From: Pseudomonas sp. UBA4194
Lineage (GTDB): Bacteria; Pseudomonadota; Gammaproteobacteria; Pseudomonadales; Pseudomonadaceae
Assembly (NCBI RefSeq): GCF_002379585.1
Contig: NZ_DFUE01000019.1
Coordinates: 116,804 to 163,889, forward strand
Direction of reading: 5' to 3'
DNA: 47,086 nucleotides
Shown: one piece after another, positions 15,649 to 25,298 of the stretch
Layout of the letters: each line of letters opens with the position of its first letter
Numbering within the stretch: the first letter of the stretch is position 1
The notes under the pieces: generated by a model
The model's database searches: none
The model's input: the letters and a program-made list of their open reading frames with translations, nothing else
Told to the model about the DNA's origin: nothing
Translations under genes and position numbers: made by a program

Positions 15649-15759
15649 GGTGAAGGCCATCTGAGCTGATCGGAGGTGCTTGGAGTATGGCACGCCAATC
15701 CGGTTCCTCAGACTCAGGCCCTGTAAGTCATGGAATTTTCACCAATTGCTGTAGGAAAA

Positions 15760-16776
15760 CTAGAAATTCAGAATCAGAGTTTTCAGTGGAGGCTGTCCGT
15801 CCCTGGACGGGAAATCCGCTGCCGGGGGCAGCACCTGCCACTCGCGTACGGGTCGACCGGCTTTGTCCGCGCAGCGCAGCACCTGTTCACGCCAGTCTTC
15901 GAGGCTGACTTTCGCAAGATTGTTGCAGCAGATCAGCACGCCGTTTTCAGCCGTAGTGAGGATCGCCGGCTTGAGCAGACTCTGATAATCGCGCAGCAGG
16001 TCGACGGTGCCGAAGGCGCTTTTTGCCCAGGCGGGCGGATCCAGCAGCACCAGGTCGTACTGCCGCTGTTGCAGTCGCGGGTAAGCCGGTAGCTTCTGCC
16101 CGCGGCGTTGGGTAATGGGCAGCCCTGCCAGTTGGCGAATGGCGGGGAAGTAATCGGACTGGATGAACTGCATGGGCTCAAGCTGCGGGTTCAGCGCGCC
16201 ATTTTCCGCGCCCACTGCCAGGTTGCCTTCGGCAAAGTCCAGGTTGCACACCTCGCTGGCACCACCGGCTGCGGCACTCAAGCCAACGCCGCAGGTATAG
16301 GCAAACAGGTTCAGCACGCTCTTGCCCTGGCTGTGTCGTTTGACCCAGCCGCGGGCGCTGCGCAGGTCGAGAAACAGCAGAGGGTCCTGACCGGCGTGGC
16401 GACCCCGTACCCGATAGTTCAGGCCCCACTCGTGGCCCACCAGATCGGCCAGCGCTGCCTCTTCGGCGCGGTAGATCGGGTCCTGGCGATCGATGCGCGA
16501 GTTGCCCTGGGAGCGGTCGTTGTAGACCAGCAGCAAGGACAGTTGCAACGCGTGCTCCACGGCGGCATGCAGCGCCAGCAGATCTTCGCGGGCCAGGCTG
16601 CTGTGAAAGCTCTGCACCATCAGCTGCGGACCATAGCGGTCGATGGTCAGGCCGCCGGCGCCTTCCTGGCTGCCATGAAACAGCCGATAGCAATCGGTGC
16701 CCTGGGCGTGCAGCTCGGCGAGCAGCGGTTGGCGGTAGTCGAGGGCGGCGCGCAGCGCCTGGATCAAAGCGGACAT
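15760..16776 (-). CDS. Class I SAM-dependent (RlmI-like) methyltransferase
   Basis: This 338-residue protein from ATG 16776 (MSALIQALRAALDYRQPL) has an N-terminal substrate-binding region and a C-terminal Rossmann methyltransferase. Visible motifs are the SAM-binding VLNLFAYTCGVGLSAAAGGA, the acidic CNLDFAE and the catalytic-type LVLLDPPAWAKS. The order matches the RlmI/RlmK group of 23S rRNA m5C/m7G methyltransferases, but it is shorter than RlmI and no PUA domain is evident, so the exact target is unknown. An upstream frame to 16809 opens with TTG and is less likely. It lies between acs and the DUF748 gene on the same strand. Confidence 0.82.
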   Translation of the reverse strand: MSALIQALRAALDYRQPLLAELHAQGTDCYRLFHGSQEGAGGLTIDRYGPQLMVQSFHSSLAREDLLALHAAVEHALQLSLLLVYNDRSQGNSRIDRQDPIYRAEEAALADLVGHEWGLNYRVRGRHAGQDPLLFLDLRSARGWVKRHSQGKSVLNLFAYTCGVGLSAAAGGASEVCNLDFAEGNLAVGAENGALNPQLEPMQFIQSDYFPAIRQLAGLPITQRRGQKLPAYPRLQQRQYDLVLLDPPAWAKSAFGTVDLLRDYQSLLKPAILTTAENGVLICCNNLAKVSLEDWREQVLRCADKAGRPVREWQVLPPAADFPSRDGQPPLKTLILNF

Positions 16777-16830
16777 GCACGGCGCCTGGATAAGGAAGGA
16801 AGCCGGCAAGTTTACCTGATGTGCCGATGC

Positions 16831-18771
<1,941 letters not shown>

Positions 18772-18882
18772 GGCAGGACCCTTGGCTTGTTGGGCGACAA
18801 GTCATAAGGGTGGGTCATGCTGGGAGGGTGTCAAGTTTTCGCAGGGTCAGGGCGCCGTGCTGGCACCCTGAATGCGAGTGCA

Positions 18883-20547
18883 TCAGCCGCGATGGCGTCC
18901 GCGGAAGTAGTTGATCAGGCCTTGGGTCGAAGCGTCTTCGGCCGGCTCTTCACTGTCGCCGATCAGACGCTGGTAAACGCCCTTGCCCAACTCCTTGCCC
19001 AGCTCCACGCCCCACTGATCGAAGGCATTGATGCCCCACAGTACGCTCTGGACGAACACCTTGTGCTCGTACATCGCCACCAGCGCGCCAAGACGACGAG
19101 GGCTGATGCGCTCGGCCACCAGGGTATTGCTTGGGCGGTTGCCTGGGATGACCTTGTGCGGCGCCAGTTTCTGCACGTCCGCTTCGTCCATGCCACGATC
19201 GCGCAGCTCGGCCTCGGCCTCGCTGCGGCTCTTGCCCAGCATCAGCGCCTGGCTCTGGGACAGACAGTTGGCGAACAGCCACTGATGGTGATCGGCCACC
19301 GGGTTGAAGCTGACCACGGGCACGATGAAGTCGGCCGGAATCATGTGGGTGCCCTGGTGCAGCAACTGGTGGTAGGCATGCTGGCCGTTACAACCCACGC
19401 CGCCCCAGATGACCGGGCCGGTGTCAGTGTTCACCGGGGTACCGTCCTGGCGCACGCTCTTGCCGTTGGATTCCATGTCCAGCTGCTGCAGGTGCTTGGT
19501 GATGTTGCGCAGGTAGTGGTCGTAAGGCAGGATCGCGTGGCTCTTGGCGTTCCAGAAGTTGCCATACCAGACACCGAGCAGGGCCAGCAGTACCGGCATG
19601 TTCTTCTCGAACGGCGCGGTCTGGAAGTGCTGGTCCATGGTGTAGGCACCCGAGAGCAGCTCCTTGAAGTTGGCGGTGCCGATCGACATCGCGATCGGCA
19701 GGCCGATGGCCGACCACAGCGAGTAGCGCCCGCCGACCCAGTCCCACATCGGGAAGATGTTCTCTTCGCGAATGCCGAAGGCGACGGCGGCAGCGTTGTT
19801 GCTCGAGACCGCGATGAAGTGGCGGTACAGTTCAGCTTCCGAGCCGCCCTGGGCCAGGTACCAACCCCGGGCTGCCTGGGCATTCTTCAGGGTTTCCAGG
19901 GTGCTGAACGACTTCGAGGAAACGATGAACAGGGTCGTCTCGGCCCGCAGTTTGGCCGACAGCTCGTGGAATTCGCTGCCATCGATGTTCGCCAGGTAGT
20001 GGCAACGCACGCCTTTCTGGGCGTAGGGCAGCAAAGCCTCGGACACCAGCTCGGGGCCCAGGAACGAACCGCCGATGCCGATGTTGACCACGTCGGTGAT
20101 CGGCTTCTCGGTGAAACCGCGCCACAGGCCGTCATGAATGCGCGTTACCAGCTCGGTGATCTGATTCAGCACCTTGTGCACTTCGGGCATCACGTTGGTG
20201 CCGTTGACGTTGAGCTTGTCGCCTACCGGTCGGCGCAGGGCGGTGTGCAGTGCCGGGCGGTTTTCCGAAGCGTTGAGCAGCTCCCCGGAGAACATCGCCT
20301 TGATGGCGCCTTGCAGGTCCACTTCATTGGCCAGTTCGACCAACAGGTCACGGGTCTGGCCGGTGATGAGGTTCTTGGAGTAATCGAGAAACAGGCCGCA
20401 AGCGCTCAGGGAAAATTCATCGAAGCGGTTGGGGTCGGCGTTGAAAGCATCGCGCATGCTGAAATCTTTCATGGCTTCGCGGTGCTGGCCGAGCGCCTGC
20501 CAGGCGGGCAGGGTGGTCACGTCGTGAGGGGTGCGGTAGTACGCCAT
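18883..20547 (-). CDS. pgi: Glucose-6-phosphate isomerase
   Basis: Pgi interconverts glucose-6-phosphate and fructose-6-phosphate. In pseudomonads, which lack phosphofructokinase, it serves gluconeogenesis and the Entner-Doudoroff cycle. The 554-residue product from ATG 20547 (MAYYRTPHDVTTLPAW) has an AAGGAAA ribosome binding site. Motifs include NIGIGGSFLGPELVSEAL, the sugar-phosphate loop SKSFSTLETLKNA, GGRYSLWSAIGLP and NGQHAYHQLLHQG with the catalytic His. An open frame continuing to 20718 has no supported start. A repeat-rich 258-base region lies upstream. Confidence 0.97.
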   Translation of the reverse strand: MAYYRTPHDVTTLPAWQALGQHREAMKDFSMRDAFNADPNRFDEFSLSACGLFLDYSKNLITGQTRDLLVELANEVDLQGAIKAMFSGELLNASENRPALHTALRRPVGDKLNVNGTNVMPEVHKVLNQITELVTRIHDGLWRGFTEKPITDVVNIGIGGSFLGPELVSEALLPYAQKGVRCHYLANIDGSEFHELSAKLRAETTLFIVSSKSFSTLETLKNAQAARGWYLAQGGSEAELYRHFIAVSSNNAAAVAFGIREENIFPMWDWVGGRYSLWSAIGLPIAMSIGTANFKELLSGAYTMDQHFQTAPFEKNMPVLLALLGVWYGNFWNAKSHAILPYDHYLRNITKHLQQLDMESNGKSVRQDGTPVNTDTGPVIWGGVGCNGQHAYHQLLHQGTHMIPADFIVPVVSFNPVADHHQWLFANCLSQSQALMLGKSRSEAEAELRDRGMDEADVQKLAPHKVIPGNRPSNTLVAERISPRRLGALVAMYEHKVFVQSVLWGINAFDQWGVELGKELGKGVYQRLIGDSEEPAEDASTQGLINYFRGRHRG

Positions 20548-20705
20548 CGCTGCAAATTTCCTTTTTTTCTTGAACTGCCTTTGGACATTGAGCCTTTGGA
20601 CTCTGGAAAAGGCGGCCGGGTTGCGTCGCTGTTGCATGAAACATCCATGCGCGCCGGGCAACCGTTCCAGGCGCTCATTCAGGCCTGCCAATGCACGGGT
20701 CGGAC

Positions 20706-20789
20706 GCTGGCACCACATTAAACCGCCGGAGCCGTTCTGTCTGCGTCTGGGATGACATGGTGCCAGTACTTTTTTACAGCGCTGGCACC
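20706..20789. repeat. Three copies of a GCTGGCACC motif upstream of pgi
   Basis: GCTGGCACCA occurs at 20706-20715, its inverted form GGTGCCAG at 20759-20766, and CTGGCACC again at 20782-20789. The last two form a perfect 8-bp inverted pair around a T-rich spacer. No T-run follows on either strand to make this a terminator for panC. It could be a regulator's operator for pgi or a stem stabilising the panBC mRNA end. Confidence 0.5.
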
Positions 20790-20805
20790 TGGGGAGGGTG
20801 CGATG

Positions 20806-21660
20806 CTAGACGTCGAGGTCCAGATGCAGGTTGTCGATCAGGCGAGTGTTGCCCAGATAGGCCGCGACCAGGATTACCAGGTCGCGATCCTCGGCCGAAG
20901 CGGGGCGCAGGCTGATGGCGTGACGAATTTCGCAGTATTCCGGTTTGAAGCCGTGTTCGGCGATGGCTTGTTGTGCTTCGTCGAGCAGCGCCGGGTAGTC
21001 ACGGCGGCCTTCGCGGATGCCGCTGGCCACCTGTTGCAGCGCCTGATACAGCGCGGGAGCCTTGGCGCGTTGTTCCGGGCTCAGATAGCCGTTGCGCGAA
21101 GACAGCGCCAGGCCGTCATCGGCGCGTACGGTCGGTTCGCCGATGATCTGGATGGGCATGTTCAGATCGCGGACCATGGCGCGAATGACCGCCAGTTGTT
21201 GGTAGTCCTTCTGGCCGAAGACGGCCAGATCAGGCTGGACCATATTGAACAGCTTGCTGACCACGGTGGCCACACCTTCGAAGTGGCCGGGACGGCTGGC
21301 ACCGCACAGTCCTTCGGACAGGTGCGGGACGCTGACGCGGGTCTGCACGCCCATGCCGTCGGGATACATCTCGGTCACGGTGGGGGCGAACAGCAGGTGG
21401 CAGCCGGCTTCGACCAGCTTGTCCTGATCGGCAGCCAGGGTGCGCGGGTACTTGTCCAGGTCTTCGCTGGGGCCGAACTGCAGCGGGTTGACGAAGATGC
21501 TGGCAACCACGAAGTCGGCATGCCTGGCGGCCTGGGCCACCAGGGTGGCGTGGCCACTGTGCAGGTTGCCCATGGTCGGCACCAGGCCGATACGCTTGCC
21601 TTCACGGCGAGCCTGGGCCACGGCGGCGCGCAATTCGCTGACGCTCTTGACGGTGTTCAT
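20806..21660 (-). CDS. panC: Pantothenate synthetase
   Basis: PanC ligates pantoate and beta-alanine with ATP, the last step of pantothenate synthesis. The 284-residue product starts at ATG 21660 (MNTVKSVSELRAAVAQ). It shows the nucleotidyltransferase HIGH-like motif LVPTMGNLHSGH, the pantoate pocket FGQKDYQQL and the KMSKS-like LSSRNGYLS. It overlaps the panB stop by four bases (ATGA), so translation is probably coupled. panD, which supplies beta-alanine and adjoins panC in P. aeruginosa, is not present between panC and pgi here. Confidence 0.97.
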   Translation of the reverse strand: MNTVKSVSELRAAVAQARREGKRIGLVPTMGNLHSGHATLVAQAARHADFVVASIFVNPLQFGPSEDLDKYPRTLAADQDKLVEAGCHLLFAPTVTEMYPDGMGVQTRVSVPHLSEGLCGASRPGHFEGVATVVSKLFNMVQPDLAVFGQKDYQQLAVIRAMVRDLNMPIQIIGEPTVRADDGLALSSRNGYLSPEQRAKAPALYQALQQVASGIREGRRDYPALLDEAQQAIAEHGFKPEYCEIRHAISLRPASAEDRDLVILVAAYLGNTRLIDNLHLDLDV

Positions 21661-22457
21661 GCACTGAATCCATGTTCTGGGGCAGGGAAACTTACCGCCT
21701 TGACGGCGGCAACATAGGCGCTCAGGGCGCTGACGATGTCCGGTTGACCGGTCATGAAGTTCTTGACGAATTTGGCGGTGCGGCCGGTGAGCGAAAGCCC
21801 GAGCATGTCGTGCATCACCAGCACCTGACCGTCCACCGCACTGCCGGCGCCGATGCCGATCACCGGTATCTTCACCGACTGGGCAATGTCGGCCCCCAGT
21901 TCGCTGGGCACGCATTCGAGCAACAGCATGGCGGCACCGGCCTGCTCAAGCGCGATGGCGTCGGCTCGCATCTGCTGCGCCTGGGTTTCCTGACGGCCCT
22001 GTACCTTGTAGCCGCCCAGCAGGTTGACCGACTGTGGGGTCAGGCCCAGGTGCGCACATACCGGGACGCCGCGCTCGGCCAGCAGCCCAATGGGTTCGGC
22101 AAGCCAGCCGGCACCTTCGAGCTTGACCATGTGCGCACCGGCCTGCATCAGGGCTGCACTGTTGCTCAAGGCTTGCTCGGTGGTGGCGTAGGCCATGAAC
22201 GGCAGGTCGGCCACGATAAAGGCGCCCTGGTTGCCACGTTTGACGCAGCCCACATGGTAGGCCATGTCGGCGGTGGTGACGGGCAGGGTGCTGTCATGGC
22301 CCTGCAGTACCATACCCAGCGAGTCGCCTACCAGCAGCACTTCTACCCCGGCTGTACAGGCAGCGTGGGCAAACGTGGCGTCGTAGCAGGTCAGCATGGC
22401 GATCTTCTCACCCTTAAGCTTCAGATTCTGCAGGGTGGTCAGGGTTAACTCTGGCAT
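21657..22457 (-). CDS. panB: 3-methyl-2-oxobutanoate hydroxymethyltransferase
   Basis: PanB adds a hydroxymethyl group from methylene-tetrahydrofolate to ketoisovalerate, the first committed step to pantothenate. The substrate comes from the valine branch served by ilvC in this same window. The 266-residue product from ATG 22457 (MPELTLTTLQNLK) shows the TIM-barrel motifs MLTCYDATFA, LLVGDSLGMVLQGHDSTLPV, KLEGAGW and VIGIGAGSAVDGQVLVMHDMLG (metal and substrate ligands). The in-frame extension to 22499 is not supported. panC follows with a four-base overlap. Confidence 0.97.
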   Translation of the reverse strand: MPELTLTTLQNLKLKGEKIAMLTCYDATFAHAACTAGVEVLLVGDSLGMVLQGHDSTLPVTTADMAYHVGCVKRGNQGAFIVADLPFMAYATTEQALSNSAALMQAGAHMVKLEGAGWLAEPIGLLAERGVPVCAHLGLTPQSVNLLGGYKVQGRQETQAQQMRADAIALEQAGAAMLLLECVPSELGADIAQSVKIPVIGIGAGSAVDGQVLVMHDMLGLSLTGRTAKFVKNFMTGQPDIVSALSAYVAAVKAVSFPAPEHGFSA

Positions 22458-22703
22458 GAAATGGATCCTCGGTCTGGCGCTGTGTAGACACAACATCATC
22501 TGTCGTGATGTTTGGAAACCGCCCTTCAGGGGTTGGTTTCGCGCCGTTTGGCACCTTGCGGGCGCAACGGGACGCCTATAGTCGTGAGGAGGGGGAGGGA
22601 AGTCAATTGGTGGTGTTACCGGGGTGTTACCGAGGCCCCCAAAGAACCGGGACAGCGCGATTCCACCCGGGCGTACAGTTGCTGCAAGAAGGCCCGCAGC
22701 CTG

Positions 22704-23180
22704 CTACATCCGCTCAAGTCCCACAAAAGGACACGCCGCCAGCAAGTCCCGCAGGCAGCGGCCATCGGCCAGCCTATGATCCTCGGCCACCAGTTCGGCC
22801 AACGGATACAACACGAAGGCCCGGGCGTGCAGGTGGTAATGGGGCACCTTCAATCGCGGCTCATCGATCACCAGATCGGCATAGGTGATGATATCCAGGT
22901 CCAGCGTACGCGGGCCCCAGCGCTCGTTGCGCTCACGGCCCTGGCTGTTCTCGATCCCTTGCAGGGCATCGAGCAGTGCCAACGGTGCCAGCGCCGTGTC
23001 CAGCGCGGCCACCGCATTGGTGTAACGCGGCTGGCCCGGCAACAACGAGTCGCTGGTATAGAAAGCCGAGGCCTGAATCAGCAGGGTGTCTGGCAGCCCG
23101 GACAAGGCCTGCAAGGCATCGCGCAGTTGTTGCTGCGGGCTGTCCAGATTGCTGCCCAGCCCGATGTGTACCCGCTGCAT
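22704..23180 (-). CDS. folK: 6-hydroxymethyl-dihydropterin pyrophosphokinase
   Basis: FolK transfers pyrophosphate from ATP to hydroxymethyl-dihydropterin in folate synthesis, the cofactor pathway used by PanB downstream. The 158-residue product starts at ATG 23180 (MQRVHIGLGSNL). The signature ERWGPRTLDLDIITY carries the metal-binding Asp pair, and the pterin-site loop GLGSNL is at the N-terminus. A longer open frame to 23612 overlaps pcnB and is discarded. pcnB ends only two bases upstream, so the pair is an operon. A 246-base gap before panB shows no clear terminator. Confidence 0.96.
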   Translation of the reverse strand: MQRVHIGLGSNLDSPQQQLRDALQALSGLPDTLLIQASAFYTSDSLLPGQPRYTNAVAALDTALAPLALLDALQGIENSQGRERNERWGPRTLDLDIITYADLVIDEPRLKVPHYHLHARAFVLYPLAELVAEDHRLADGRCLRDLLAACPFVGLERM

Positions 23181-23182
23181 GC

Positions 23183-24562
23183 CTACTCGCCGCCGTCCGC
23201 GCGCTTGCGCTTGGTGCCGCTGCGGCGCCGCTTGCGTGGCGCCCCGGTCTCGTCCTTGCCACCGAGTTCGGCGATCATCTCGCGGCGCTCGCTGTCGTTG
23301 GCATCCTGATAGTCGGTCCACCATTCGCCCAGACCATCGGTTTCTTCGCCGGCCTTTTCCCGCAGCAGCAGGAAATCGTAGCCGGCGCGGAAACGCGGAT
23401 TGTCCAGCAACAGGTCGGCACGTTTGCCGCTGCGCCGTGGCAGGCGTTCCTGCATGTCCCAGATTTCGCGGATCGGGATAGTGAAACGCTTGGGAATGGC
23501 GATGCGCTGGCACTGCTCGGCGATCAACTCGTGCGCTGCTTCCTGCATGGCAGGGATCGGCGGCATGCCACGGCTTTGCAAACGCAACACCCGCGCCGGC
23601 AGGGCAGGCCACAGCAGCGCGGCGAACAGGAACGCCGGCGTCACCGGCTTGCCCTGCTTGATGCGCAGATCGGTGTTGCGCAAGGCTTCGCTGATCAAGG
23701 TGTGGGTATAGGTCGGCGTGTCTTCCAGCGCCTGGGCACTGGCGGGGAACAGCGGATCGAACAGTTGCAGGTCGACCAGCATTTCAAAGGTATCGGTGGC
23801 GTAGCCCGAGAGGAACAGCTTGAGCACCTCTTCGAACAGGCGCGCCGAAGGAATCTCGCGCAGCATCGGCGCCAGGCCACGGATCGGTGCGGCGGTATGT
23901 TTCTCGATGCCGAAATCCAGCTTGGCGGCGAAGCGTACGGCCCGCAGCATTCGCACCGGATCTTCCTGATAGCGCTGGGTCGGGTCGCCAATCAGGCGGA
24001 TCAGACGGTTGCGCACGTCGTGGACACCATTGGCGTAATCGAGCACACGCTCGCTGACCGGATCGTAATACAGCGCATTGATGGTCAGGTCGCGACGCTG
24101 GGCGTCGTCTTCCAGGGTGCCATAGACGTTATCGCGCAGAATGCGGCCGCTCTCGCTGCTGGAAGAGCGGTGGGTGTCCTGCTCTTCGTCGTCGACCGGA
24201 TGATTGGCGCGAAAGGTGGCGACTTCGATGATTTCGCGGCCGAAGTGGATGTGCACGAGCTTGAAGCGTCGGCCGATCACCCGGGCGTTGCGAAACTCGC
24301 CGCGGACCTGCTCGGGCGTCGCGCTGGTGGCGACGTCGAAGTCCTTGGGCGTGATGCCCAGCATCAGATCACGTACACAGCCGCCAACCAGATAGGCCTG
24401 ATAGCCTGCGTTCTGCAAACGCTCGACGATGCCCACGGCATGACGACTGAACTGGCTGCGCTGCAGCGAATGTTGACCGGCATTGAGCACTTCGGGCGTG
24501 GTTCGCCGGTGCTGCGCAGGGCTTGCGGGGGTATTCAAAGACTTGAACAGCTTCTTCAGCAT
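23183..24562 (-). CDS. pcnB: Poly(A) polymerase I
   Basis: PcnB adds 3' poly(A) tails that promote RNA decay by PNPase and other exonucleases. The 459-residue product (MLKKLFKSLNTPASP) contains the nucleotidyltransferase core AYLVGGCVRDLMLG and PKDFDVATSATPEQV with catalytic aspartates, the RRDLTINALYYDP motif and a very basic tail (RKRRRSGTKRKRADGGE). The start is uncertain: ATG 24562 fits homologues but lacks a good ribosome binding site. ATG 24613 is in frame and only a few bases past an extended -10-like TGCTAGAAT (minus strand, about 24633-24625). E. coli pcnB also uses a poor start codon. Confidence 0.93.
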   Translation of the reverse strand: MLKKLFKSLNTPASPAQHRRTTPEVLNAGQHSLQRSQFSRHAVGIVERLQNAGYQAYLVGGCVRDLMLGITPKDFDVATSATPEQVRGEFRNARVIGRRFKLVHIHFGREIIEVATFRANHPVDDEEQDTHRSSSSESGRILRDNVYGTLEDDAQRRDLTINALYYDPVSERVLDYANGVHDVRNRLIRLIGDPTQRYQEDPVRMLRAVRFAAKLDFGIEKHTAAPIRGLAPMLREIPSARLFEEVLKLFLSGYATDTFEMLVDLQLFDPLFPASAQALEDTPTYTHTLISEALRNTDLRIKQGKPVTPAFLFAALLWPALPARVLRLQSRGMPPIPAMQEAAHELIAEQCQRIAIPKRFTIPIREIWDMQERLPRRSGKRADLLLDNPRFRAGYDFLLLREKAGEETDGLGEWWTDYQDANDSERREMIAELGGKDETGAPRKRRRSGTKRKRADGGE

Positions 24563-24724
24563 GGGAGGCACTGTTTGAAGGAATTTTCGGCCATGAACGA
24601 AGAATGACCGCATGATGGGCGGGGATTCTAGCATTTAGTCGAGGGATGGTGTAGGAGGTAGCGGCGGTTGCCGCAATACAGCGCGTGCGGGGGGATGAAA
24701 CGCTTGTCGTGCCTGAATCCCGGA

Positions 24725-25092
24725 AACTACAAGGGGAGCCGAAGCTCCCCTGGAAGTAGTTGCGTGCTCTATTTTTATTTTTGGTTTCGGGCTTCTTGTT
24801 TTTGTTGAGTGCCCTGCCCACCGAACCGCGGTTCGTGGGTGTCTCCCTATTCGGGAGCAAGAGCAAACGGATTGCTTTGGTCGCTGTGCTGTAATGATCC
24901 AGTGATCCAACCAGTTCGGGCCCTGCTTCAAAGCAGTTTTTGTATTTCTCAGCCTGGCTGCGGGTTACCCCAAAAACAACGCCTCTCCAAAAGAATCAGT
25001 TAGCTGCGCCTCCGCTGTGTTGTTCTTGTTATGCGTGAGTCGATTCGTCTTGTTTTTATTATGGGTTTGCTTTGCTTGTTGTTGTTCTTGTA
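24725..25092 (-). ncRNA. crcZ: CrcZ small RNA (Hfq/Crc decoy)
   Basis: The 735-base gap between cbrB and pcnB holds the sRNA known at this locus. Read on the minus strand, it starts about 12 bases after a sigma-54 promoter and ends at a UUCG hairpin (GGGGAGC-TTCG-GCTCCCC, 24750-24733) followed by TTGTAGTTT. It is dense in A-rich CA motifs of the type bound by Hfq with Crc. Clusters lie at 25092-25045 (ACAAGAACAACAACAAG), 25031-25018 (ATAACAAGAACAACA) and 24807-24771 (CAACAAAAACAAGAAG). Length is about 368 bases. CrcZ titrates Hfq/Crc and so lifts repression of catabolic mRNAs. Open frames here are spurious. Confidence 0.9.
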
Positions 25093-25102
25093 CCAGAGAT
25101 AT

Positions 25103-25120
25103 AGCAGGTCCCGTGCCAAC
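25103..25120 (-). promoter_or_regulatory. Sigma-54 promoter of crcZ
   Basis: The minus strand reads TTGGCACGGGACCTGCT, with GG (25117-25116) and GC (25105-25104) exactly ten bases apart, close to the RpoN consensus TGGCAC-N5-TTGC. The predicted start is near 25092, just before the first ACAAGAAC cluster. Confidence 0.85.
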
Positions 25121-25192
25121 AATTGCGAACCCTTCCAAAACAAGGGGTTGGCGGTGAATCAGGGTTCGAATCGTGCCACAAGGAACCCTGAA

Positions 25193-25253
25193 TTCGTTAC
25201 CGATGGAACCGGATTTTGTTACGTGTCTTGCCTAGGGTAACAGTTTGTCACGG
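25193..25253 (-). promoter_or_regulatory. CbrB-type upstream activating sites
   Basis: An inverted repeat TGTTAC (25217-25222) and GTAACA (25237-25242) with a 14-base spacer lies about 100-125 bases upstream of the -24 element. Flanking half-sites are CGTTAC (25195-25200) and TTTGTCAC (25244-25251). This matches the arrangement described for CbrB at crcZ promoters. The sites begin some 46 bases past the cbrB stop codon. Confidence 0.75.
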
Positions 25254-25298
25254 ATGGCCGTCAACCCGCTGAAACCCGCGGGCTAGAGCTGAAACGTA

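Noticed and set aside
22976..24607. 543-residue plus-strand frame
   Set aside because: It is antisense to folK and pcnB, both of which have full motif sets.
25031..25240. 69-residue plus-strand frame
   Set aside because: It lies opposite crcZ and its promoter and has no ribosome binding site; the region is explained by regulatory RNA and DNA sites.
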